Positions 1 to 5,301 of a stretch of 7,447 nt of DNA are shown piece by piece. Below the pieces are notes generated by a model, which did no database searches, had not been told where the DNA came from, and saw only the letters and a program-made list of their open reading frames with translations. Numbering within the stretch: the first letter of the stretch is position 1; the number at the start of each line of letters is the position of its first letter. Source of the stretch: Clostridia bacterium (lineage in GTDB: Bacteria; Bacillota; Clostridia; Oscillospirales; CAG-272); assembly GCA_017453085.1 (NCBI GenBank), contig JAFTKV010000150.1, positions 1-7,447 on the forward strand, written 5' to 3'. Position numbers and translations under genes: made by a program.

Positions 1-147
1 TATAAAGCTATCGAGGGACAGAAAATGCTCACCGGCGTGCTGTCTACCGAAGACGGCAAGGAGATTACCCTGGCTACCGCAGGCGGCACGGTCACGCTTC
101 CCATTGAATCCATCGCAAAAGCAAATATCCTGTTTGAATTTGATTGA
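1..147 (+). CDS. rimP: Ribosome maturation factor RimP, C-terminal fragment
   Basis: The open frame enters at base 1 and ends at TGA 145-147, giving the last 48 residues of a protein whose start lies outside the window. The residues read YKAIEGQKMLTGVLS and continue through a short beta-rich segment to the C-terminus NILFEFD. This matches the SH3-like C-terminal domain of RimP, where a K-x-x-x-G-x-x-x-x-x-G-x-L pattern precedes the last strands. RimP binds the 30S subunit and assists late maturation around the S12/S19 region (family knowledge). Its place 21 nt upstream of nusA is the near-universal bacterial arrangement and is the strongest support. Only the C-terminal domain is visible, so integrity of the gene cannot be judged. 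Confidence 0.88.
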   Translation, partial: YKAIEGQKMLTGVLSTEDGKEITLATAGGTVTLPIESIAKANILFEFD

Positions 148-168
148 TACAACGAAAGGAATCCAAAA

Positions 169-1194
169 ATGAATAACGAATTCTTCGCAGCACTGGAGCT
201 GCTGGAAAAAGAAGAAGGCATCGCAAAAGATTATATGATGCAGAAGGTCGAAGCCGCTCTCATCAGCGCGTACAAGCGTGATTTTGGCGGTTACAGCAAC
301 GTTAAGGTTGTTATCGACGAGGTAAAGAAGGACGTAAAGGTGTATCAGCAGAAGGAAGTAGTAGAAGAGGTGGAGGATCCCATCACTCAGATCAACCTCG
401 CTGATGCGAAAAAGCGCAGCCGCCGTGCAATCATCGGCGACGTGATCGACATTGAGGTCGATCCCAAGAAATTCCGTCGTCTGTCTGCACAGAACGGTAA
501 GCAGGTCATTATCCAGGGCAGCCGCGAGGCAAAGCGTGAAAAGGCAGCCCGCGCATACGAGAGCAAGCGTGAGGAGATCATCAACGCACGTGTCAGCCGC
601 GTAGATCCCGAAAACGGTAACGTTATCGTGGAGACAGCCAACGGTCATGCAACCCTGCTGGCCACCGAGCTGATCCCCGGTGAGCACTTCGTTGCAGGCG
701 ACCACATCAAGGTCTTCATCTCCGAGGTCAACCGTGAAATGAAGGGGCCGCTGGTCACCCTCTCCCGTACTCACCCCAATTTTGTTAAGCGTCTGTTTGA
801 GCTGGACGTTCCCGAGATCCAGGACGGTACCGTTGTGATCAAGAACATCTCCCGCGAGCCCGGCTCCAGAACCAAAATGGCTGTCTACTCCCGCGACGAA
901 AACGTTGATCCCGTCGGCACCTGCATCGGTAACCGGGGGATGCGTATCAATGCGATCGTAAAGGAGCTGGGCGGCGAAAAGATCGACGTCATCCGCTACA
1001 GCGAAAAGCCCGAGGAGTTCATTGCAGCAGCGCTTGCTCCTGCAACCGTTCGTGAGGTCATTCTGGACAGCGAGCGCTCCTGTCAGGTACTGGTAAACGA
1101 AGATCAGCTTTCTCTTGCAATCGGTAAGGTTGGACAGAATGCTCGTCTTGCCGCAAGACTGACCGGATTCAAGATCGATATCAAAACCAAGTAA
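169..1194 (+). CDS. nusA: Transcription termination/antitermination factor NusA
   Basis: NusA binds RNA polymerase near the RNA exit channel and the nascent transcript, and modulates pausing, intrinsic termination and antitermination. The 341-residue product has the family's domain order: an N-terminal RNAP-binding domain (about 1-130, starting MNNEFFAALELLEKEEGI), an S1 RNA-binding domain (about 135-199, ending before SRTHPNF), KH1 (about 230-280, with the GxxG-type loop IGNRGMR at 253-259) and KH2 (about 290-341, with GKVGQN at 319-324). It lacks the C-terminal acidic repeats of enterobacterial NusA, as is normal for Firmicutes, where lengths of about 340-380 residues are usual. The ATG at 169 is preceded by AAAGGA ending at 160, 8 nt away, which supports this start. 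It sits between rimP and rnpM in the expected operon. Confidence 0.98.
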   Translation: MNNEFFAALELLEKEEGIAKDYMMQKVEAALISAYKRDFGGYSNVKVVIDEVKKDVKVYQQKEVVEEVEDPITQINLADAKKRSRRAIIGDVIDIEVDPKKFRRLSAQNGKQVIIQGSREAKREKAARAYESKREEIINARVSRVDPENGNVIVETANGHATLLATELIPGEHFVAGDHIKVFISEVNREMKGPLVTLSRTHPNFVKRLFELDVPEIQDGTVVIKNISREPGSRTKMAVYSRDENVDPVGTCIGNRGMRINAIVKELGGEKIDVIRYSEKPEEFIAAALAPATVREVILDSERSCQVLVNEDQLSLAIGKVGQNARLAARLTGFKIDIKTK

Positions 1195-1198
1195 TCAC

Positions 1199-1203
1199 GG
1201 AGG
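1199..1203 (+). promoter_or_regulatory. Ribosome binding site deciding the rnpM start (TTG 1212)
   Basis: GGAGG at 1199-1203 is the only Shine-Dalgarno between nusA and rnpM. It lies 8 nt before TTG 1212, the ideal spacing. The in-frame GTG at 1203 begins inside the GGAGG itself and cannot be served by it. This favours the TTG as the true start, so the protein begins MATNNNPKIRKQ. Confidence 0.75.
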
Positions 1204-1211
1204 TGTCGCCT

Positions 1212-1499
1212 TTGGCTACCAATAACAATCCGAAGATTCGTAAACAGCCCGAGAGACGGTGTCTGGGCTGTATGCAGTCCTTTCCCAAGAAGGAGCTGAT
1301 CCGTCTGGTACGCACACCCGAAGGAAGTGTGGAGCTGGACTTTATCGGCAAGAAATCGGGACGGGGCGCATACATTTGCAAAAACGCCGTCTGCTTCAAG
1401 AAGGCACGCAAGGCCGGCCGCTTTGAGCGAAATCTGGAATGCGTGATCCCTGATGAGGTATATGACCGTCTGGAGGTGGAGCTTTCTGAAACCCGATAA
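1212..1499 (+). CDS. rnpM: RNase P modulator RnpM (YlxR family)
   Basis: This is a small basic nucleic-acid-binding protein of the YlxR/DUF448 family. In Bacillus subtilis the family member was shown to bind RNase P and modulate its activity, and was renamed RnpM (established knowledge; not testable from this sequence). From the TTG start the product has 95 residues, close to the usual 90-100. Family hallmarks are visible: RRCLGC (Cys17 and Cys20), the LIRLVRTPEG strand-turn, and the signature GRGAYIC at 50-56, followed by Cys61. An in-frame GTG at 1203 would add three residues but overlaps the Shine-Dalgarno, so TTG 1212 is preferred. The gene lies 17 nt after nusA and overlaps ylxQ by 14 nt, the conserved nusA-ylxR-ylxQ-infB order. 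Confidence 0.93.
   Translation: MATNNNPKIRKQPERRCLGCMQSFPKKELIRLVRTPEGSVELDFIGKKSGRGAYICKNAVCFKKARKAGRFERNLECVIPDEVYDRLEVELSETR
1472..1476 (+). promoter_or_regulatory. Ribosome binding site for ylxQ inside the rnpM 3' end
   Basis: GGAGG at 1472-1476 lies within the last codons of rnpM. In the ylxQ frame, the codon 9 nt downstream is CTG at 1486. In-frame ATGs at 1453 and 1462 lie upstream of this site, and ATG 1510 lies 33 nt beyond it. None of them has a well-placed Shine-Dalgarno of its own. Confidence 0.55.
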
Positions 1500-1839
1500 G
1501 TTTCTGAATATGCTCGGACTTGCCAAGAGAGCAGGCAAGCTTGCAGCAGGCACTCCTGCAGTAACCGCAGAGGTTCGTGCTCACAAAGCACTGTTGGTGC
1601 TTCTGACAGCCGATGCTGCTCCCAACGCAGTCAAGCGCATCACCGACTCCTGCGCCAGTCACAGTACGACACTGTACACTGTAGGTTACACTAAGGCGCA
1701 GATCGCTTCGGCAATCGGTCAATCAGGCGAAGTGGCAACAGTAGCCATCATAGATCACAATTTCAAAAAGGCGATACTCAGTTACCTAGAAACAGACAAG
1801 ACAGAGGCGGATAGCTCCTATCCGCAGGAGGTGCAATAA
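1486..1839 (+). CDS. ylxQ: YlxQ, L7Ae/L30e-family RNA-binding protein
   Basis: The product belongs to the L7Ae/L30e/S12e/Gadd45 fold of small K-turn RNA-binding proteins; the precise target of bacterial YlxQ is not settled. The family core is clear: FLNMLGLAKRAGKLAAGTPAV near the N-terminus, then LLVLLTADAAPNAVKRITDSC, and IASAIGQSGEVATVAIIDHNFKKAI. Family members start only a few residues before the LGLAKRAGK motif. That fits the CTG at 1486 (117 residues, beginning MKPDKFLNMLG) with GGAGG 9 nt upstream. The longer ATG 1453 version adds RYMTVWRWSF, which is unlike the family and is really rnpM coding sequence. ATG 1510 would remove the first helix. CTG is a rare start, so confidence in the exact start is moderate. 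The gene overlaps rnpM by 14 nt and abuts infB (TAA directly followed by ATG), suggesting translational coupling. Confidence 0.88.
   Translation: MKPDKFLNMLGLAKRAGKLAAGTPAVTAEVRAHKALLVLLTADAAPNAVKRITDSCASHSTTLYTVGYTKAQIASAIGQSGEVATVAIIDHNFKKAILSYLETDKTEADSSYPQEVQ
1807..1825 (+). promoter_or_regulatory. Hairpin abutting the infB Shine-Dalgarno
   Basis: GCGGATA (1807-1813) pairs perfectly with TATCCGC (1819-1825) around the five-base loop GCTCC. The stem ends directly against the infB Shine-Dalgarno AGGAGG (1826-1831), which is 8 nt before ATG 1840. Loop bases CTCC (1815-1818) can pair with GGAG (1827-1830). As an alternative to the hairpin, CTCCT (1815-1819) can pair with AGGAG (1826-1830). 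The hairpin lies within the last codons of ylxQ. A role in coupling or tuning infB translation is inferred; the base pairing is what the sequence shows. Confidence 0.45.
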
Positions 1840-4509
1840 ATGGTAGAAATCGGTAAGTACAAGGTCAGTAACCTGGCCAAGGATCTGAAGCTGAAGAACA
1901 AGGACGTAACCGATCTGCTGGAAAAGAACGGTTTTCCCGGCAGAACCCATTCCTCGGTTCTCAGCGCAGACGAATACAGTTTTCTGATGAATTATTTTAT
2001 GATGCAGAATCAGATCGTGGATATCAACTCCTATATGGACAAAAAGACCCAGATCGTTGATCCTTCCATCGTTAAGCTGGTAAAGGCTCCTGAGTCGCCC
2101 AAGGCTGCGGCTAAGCCCGCTCCCAAAGCAGAGCAGCCCAAAGCAGAGCCCGCTAAGAAGGCAGAAAAGCCTGCTGTCAAGGAGACTCACAAGCCTGCCA
2201 AGGAACAGCAGAAGATCGTTTCCGCTGACGAGCAGAAGCCCGAGCCTAAGGCCGCAGAACAAAAGCAGCCCGAGCAAAAGCAGCCCGAGCAAAAGCAGCC
2301 CGAGCAAAAGCAGCCCGTACAGCAGCCCCCCAAGAAGCCTCACGTGCAGGAACAAAGGAAGAATCCCGCAGATCGCTTCGCTAATCTTCCCGCAAAGAAG
2401 GAAGAAAAGCCTGCGAAGAAGGAAGAAAAGCCTGCCAAGGACAAGAAGGATCGTCCTCAGACTCTGCAACGCAACGTGAAGAGCGAGACAACTACAGAGG
2501 TCGTTACCACCGGATACACCGGCAACAAGTCCGGCACTCGCGTGGTCGATACCCGTGCTTCCAACGTTGATCTGTCCAAGTACGACGAGCATCTGGATCA
2601 TCTGGCCGGAAATGACAATTCCGGAAACAAGAACAGCGGCTTTGATTCCAACCGTCAGAAGCTGAAAAAGCAGAACAACAATAATCAAAAGAGCGGCAAG
2701 CCTGAATGGAATAAGGGCGGCAAGCAGCAGGGCAAAAACAAGAAGGATGCCCCCAAGCCTACCAAGCAGCCGGTCAGCGTCACCATTCCCGAGGAGATCT
2801 CGGTCGGCGAGCTGGCATCCCGTCTGAAGGTTACCGCAGCCGAGGTCATCAAGCGTCTGATGATGCTGGGCGTTATGGCCAGCGTCAATCAGGTCATCGA
2901 TTTCGATACTGCAGAATACGTTGCCACCGAGCTGGGTGCTAACGTATCCAAGGAAGTTGTCGTTACCATCGAAGAGAAGCTCTTCGACGACAGCGAGGAT
3001 GCAGAAGAGAATCTGGTCGAGCGTGCTCCCGTCGTATGCGTTATGGGTCACGTTGACCACGGTAAGACCTCTATTCTGGACTCTATCCGTCACGCCAATA
3101 TCGCCGCAGGCGAGGCAGGCGGTATTACCCAGCACATCGGTGCGTATCGCGTTAACATCGACGGTAAGGATATCACCTTCCTGGACACGCCCGGTCACGA
3201 AGCATTTACCGCAATGCGTGCCCGTGGTGCTATGGCTACCGATATCGCCATTCTGGTCGTCGCCGCAGACGACGGCATCATGCCGCAGACCATTGAGGCG
3301 ATCAACCACGCGAAGGCTGCTAACATCGACATCATCGTTGCCATCAACAAGATGGATAAATTCGGTGCAGATCCCGATCGGATCAAACAGGAAATGACCC
3401 AGTACGGTCTGGTTCCCGAAGAATGGGGCGGCGACGCGATCTGCGTTCCCGTATCCGCTCTCACCGGCATGGGTATCCCCGATCTGCTGGAAAACGTACT
3501 GCTGGTTGCAGAGGTGAAGGGTCTGCGTGCCAACCCCAACCGTCGTGCAAAGGGTATCGTCATCGAAGCCCGCCTCGACAAGGGACGCGGTCCCGTTGCC
3601 ACCGTACTGGTACAGAACGGTACGCTGAAGGCAGGAGACATAGTGATCGCAGGCACTTCCGTCGGTCACGTCCGTGCAATGACCAACGATAAGGGACAAC
3701 AGCTGAAGGTCGCAGGTCCCTCCGTTCCCGTAGAGATCATCGGTCTGTCCGAGGTTCCCGAGGCAGGCGACGAGTTTGCAGCAGTTGCCGACGAGCGTAT
3801 GGCCCGCGAGCTGGTTGAAAAGCGCAAGCAAGAGCTCAAGGAAGCAGAATTCCGTGCCAATGCCAAGGTTTCGCTGGATGCGCTCTTTGCCCAGATCAAC
3901 GACGGTGCCAAGGAACTGAAGATCATCGTCAAGGCAGACGTAGGCGGTTCTGCAGAAGCCGTCAAGGCATCTCTGGTGAAGCTCACCAACGAGGAAGTCA
4001 AGGTCAGCGTTATCCATTCCGCAGTCGGCGGCATCACCGAAGGCGACGTTATGCTGGCAGCTGCATCCAACGCTATCATCGTTGGCTTCAACGTCCGTCC
4101 CGACCGTGGCGCGCTGGACAGTGCAGAGCGTCAGAAGGTTGACATCCGCACCTACCGCATCATCTACGAGTGCATCGAAGAAATCGAGGCTGTAATGAAG
4201 GGCATGCTGGCTCCCAAATTCAAGGAGAGCCTGCTGGGTCATGCAGAGGTTCGTCAGACCATCCGCGTTCCCAACGTTGGTACCATCGCCGGTTCTTATA
4301 TTACCGACGGTAAGATCAACCGTAACGCCCAGATCCGCGTCGTCCGCGACGGTATCGTGATCTTCGAGGATAAGATCTCCTCCCTGAAGCGTTTCAAGGA
4401 TGACGTGAAGGAAGTTGCCCAGGGCTACGAGTGCGGTATCGGTCTCGACCGCTTCAATGACATCAAGGAAGGCGACGTTCTGGAAGCCTTTGAAATGGTA
4501 CAAGTATAA
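1840..4509 (+). CDS. infB: Translation initiation factor IF-2
   Basis: IF-2 is the GTPase that brings fMet-tRNA to the 30S subunit and promotes 50S joining. The 889-residue product has an IF2_N module at 1-50 (MVEIGKYKVSNLAKDLKLKNKDV), then a low-complexity Lys/Pro/Gln/Glu linker to about 315, a second IF2_N module at about 317-367, and the G domain from about 398. All G motifs are intact: G1 GHVDHGKT 403-410, G2 around GGITQH 427-432, G3 DTPGH 449-453, G4 NKMD 503-506 and G5 SAL 539-541. Domains II and III follow, and the C-terminal fMet-tRNA-binding domain spans about 798-889 and includes SSLKRFKDDVKEV and YECGI (863-867). The ATG has AGGAGG at 8 nt and immediately follows the ylxQ stop. 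Length is at the upper end for Firmicutes because of the linker. No rbfA follows. Confidence 0.98.
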   Translation: MVEIGKYKVSNLAKDLKLKNKDVTDLLEKNGFPGRTHSSVLSADEYSFLMNYFMMQNQIVDINSYMDKKTQIVDPSIVKLVKAPESPKAAAKPAPKAEQPKAEPAKKAEKPAVKETHKPAKEQQKIVSADEQKPEPKAAEQKQPEQKQPEQKQPEQKQPVQQPPKKPHVQEQRKNPADRFANLPAKKEEKPAKKEEKPAKDKKDRPQTLQRNVKSETTTEVVTTGYTGNKSGTRVVDTRASNVDLSKYDEHLDHLAGNDNSGNKNSGFDSNRQKLKKQNNNNQKSGKPEWNKGGKQQGKNKKDAPKPTKQPVSVTIPEEISVGELASRLKVTAAEVIKRLMMLGVMASVNQVIDFDTAEYVATELGANVSKEVVVTIEEKLFDDSEDAEENLVERAPVVCVMGHVDHGKTSILDSIRHANIAAGEAGGITQHIGAYRVNIDGKDITFLDTPGHEAFTAMRARGAMATDIAILVVAADDGIMPQTIEAINHAKAANIDIIVAINKMDKFGADPDRIKQEMTQYGLVPEEWGGDAICVPVSALTGMGIPDLLENVLLVAEVKGLRANPNRRAKGIVIEARLDKGRGPVATVLVQNGTLKAGDIVIAGTSVGHVRAMTNDKGQQLKVAGPSVPVEIIGLSEVPEAGDEFAAVADERMARELVEKRKQELKEAEFRANAKVSLDALFAQINDGAKELKIIVKADVGGSAEAVKASLVKLTNEEVKVSVIHSAVGGITEGDVMLAAASNAIIVGFNVRPDRGALDSAERQKVDIRTYRIIYECIEEIEAVMKGMLAPKFKESLLGHAEVRQTIRVPNVGTIAGSYITDGKINRNAQIRVVRDGIVIFEDKISSLKRFKDDVKEVAQGYECGIGLDRFNDIKEGDVLEAFEMVQV
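2257..2316 (+). repeat. Tandem repeat in the infB linker (4 x 15 bp)
   Basis: Four in-frame copies of a 15-bp unit (GAGCAAAAGCAGCCC; the first copy has GAA) encode four EQKQP pentapeptides, residues 140-159 of IF-2. The copies are almost identical at the DNA level, so the array probably arose by recent slippage. The copy number is likely to vary between strains. Confidence 0.9.
2392..2433 (+). repeat. Tandem repeat in the infB linker (2 x 21 bp)
   Basis: Two adjacent 21-bp units differing at one base encode AKKEEKP twice, residues 185-198 of IF-2. The repeat lies in the disordered charged linker between the two IF2_N modules. Confidence 0.85.
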
Positions 4510-4515
4510 TGCAAC

Positions 4516-4530
4516 TGAGGCTCCGCCTCA
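4516..4530 (+). terminator. Small GC-rich hairpin just after infB
   Basis: TGAGG (4516-4520) pairs with CCTCA (4526-4530), and C4521-G4525 can extend it to 6 bp around a three-base loop. It starts 6 nt after the infB stop. No U-run follows directly (next bases AAACTCCGCCAATAACTTTT), so it is at best a weak terminator or an RNA 3'-end stabiliser. Confidence 0.3.
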
Positions 4531-4586
4531 AACTCCGCCAATAACTTTTGATAATCCCGATGAATACTCAGCGGGTGTGTAAAGAA

Positions 4587-4631
4587 ATCGCTCCGAGTGT
4601 TGGATACGCAATATCCGACAATCGGAGCGAT
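4587..4631 (+). terminator. Long imperfect hairpin, candidate terminator of the nusA-infB operon
   Basis: The arms 4587-4606 and 4612-4631 pair over 20 positions around the loop CGCAA: ATCGCTCCGA pairs perfectly with TCGGAGCGAT, then one G/A mismatch (4597/4621), then nine pairs including one G-U wobble. The arm is preceded by an A-rich run (AAAGAA) and followed by a T-rich but interrupted stretch (GTTATTGTTAT). It lies between infB and an independent promoter, so a bidirectional or imperfect Rho-independent terminator is the simplest reading. The arms are unusually long for that and the tail is not a clean U-run, so a small mobile palindromic repeat is an alternative. Confidence 0.5.
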
Positions 4632-4646
4632 GTTATTGTTATGGGG

Positions 4647-4675
4647 TTGACAAGCTTCAAAATAATCGCTATAAT
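4647..4675 (+). promoter_or_regulatory. Consensus sigma-A promoter for the phosphatase-ygiQ unit
   Basis: TTGACA at 4647-4652 and TATAAT at 4670-4675 are both exact consensus hexamers, separated by 17 nt. Transcription would start near 4682, giving a leader of about 35 nt before ATG 4717. A 5-bp inverted repeat, GCTAT(4668-4672)/ATAGC(4677-4681), spans the -10 box and might be a small operator, but it is too short to be sure. Confidence 0.85.
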
Positions 4676-4716
4676 AATAGCATACAAATATTCGACGATT
4701 CAGAAAGCAGAGAACT

Positions 4717-5301
4717 ATGAAAACCATTATTCTAATGCGGCATTCCTCCGTGGAAAGACTGCCCTATGTAGTACCTAACGATACTCCGTTATCCCTGCGC
4801 GGTGAAATGTTAGCACAACGCATCTTTATTCATAAAGAGCTATTAAAGATCAGCCATGCTTATTCCTCTCCCTATAAGCGCGCCTATGATACCGCTCGAT
4901 TGTCCGGCAGACAAGTTTTTGCAGATCAGCGGCTGGTCGAACGAAATTGGGGAGATCCCTCTACAATGGAAGAAGCATTCTGGGAAAAGCAATACCTGGA
5001 TCACGACTTCAAAAACAAGGACGGCGAGTCGATGAATGAAGTCAACGCCAGAATGACTTCATTTATGAATGAGCTGCTTGCCAGAATCGGTGAAGGAGAG
5101 ACTGCCGTCGTAGTGTCGCACGCAGGTGCAATTTGTGCTTATCTGTTGAATTTCTGCAAGATAACCGTACTGAATCCCGATGAAAAAACCCGTGAGATCC
5201 TCTTTCGCGATACTGTCGTGCTCAGCGGAAAGATCAGAACGCCCGGTGCATTCATTCTCGAATGGGAGAATGACAGTTTGATCAATATGAGGTATATATG
5301 A
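4717..5301 (+). CDS. Histidine phosphatase superfamily protein (phosphoglycerate mutase-like)
   Basis: The 194-residue product is a branch-1 histidine phosphatase. These enzymes transfer a phosphoryl group to an active-site histidine and then hydrolyse or move it. The N-terminus MKTIILMRHSSVE carries the catalytic Arg8-His9. SSPYKRAYDTA (50-60) supplies the second arginine, Arg55. LVERNWG holds the likely acid/base Glu75, and VVSHAG (132-137) carries His135. All core catalytic positions are therefore present. The motif reads RHS and not the commoner RHG. The substrate cannot be told; sugar phosphates, nucleotides, alpha-ribazole phosphate and phosphoproteins are all handled by relatives. There is no signal peptide, so the protein is cytosolic. 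The start ATG has only a weak purine-rich Shine-Dalgarno (AGCAGAGAA). Its stop codon overlaps the ygiQ start (ATGA), so the two are translationally coupled and transcribed from the promoter at 4647. Confidence 0.87.
   Translation: MKTIILMRHSSVERLPYVVPNDTPLSLRGEMLAQRIFIHKELLKISHAYSSPYKRAYDTARLSGRQVFADQRLVERNWGDPSTMEEAFWEKQYLDHDFKNKDGESMNEVNARMTSFMNELLARIGEGETAVVVSHAGAICAYLLNFCKITVLNPDEKTREILFRDTVVLSGKIRTPGAFILEWENDSLINMRYI

Noticed and set aside
1104..1722. Overlapping minus-strand frames opposite nusA, rnpM and ylxQ
   Set aside because: These lie opposite strongly recognised genes, have no family motifs, and are Leu/Ser/Arg/Cys-rich as expected of antisense shadows.
1786..4503. A 905-codon open frame on the minus strand covering nearly all of infB
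   Set aside because: Its codons line up exactly with infB codons in reverse complement. Antisense stops would require TTA, CTA or TCA in infB, which are avoided there by codon bias. The translation is Leu/Gly/Val-rich low-complexity sequence with no recognisable family, and there is no promoter or ribosome site. It is a shadow.
4548..4778. Possible 76-residue leader peptide through the intergenic hairpins
   Set aside because: It has no Shine-Dalgarno, reads through the long hairpin and the promoter, overlaps the phosphatase start in another frame, and resembles no family.
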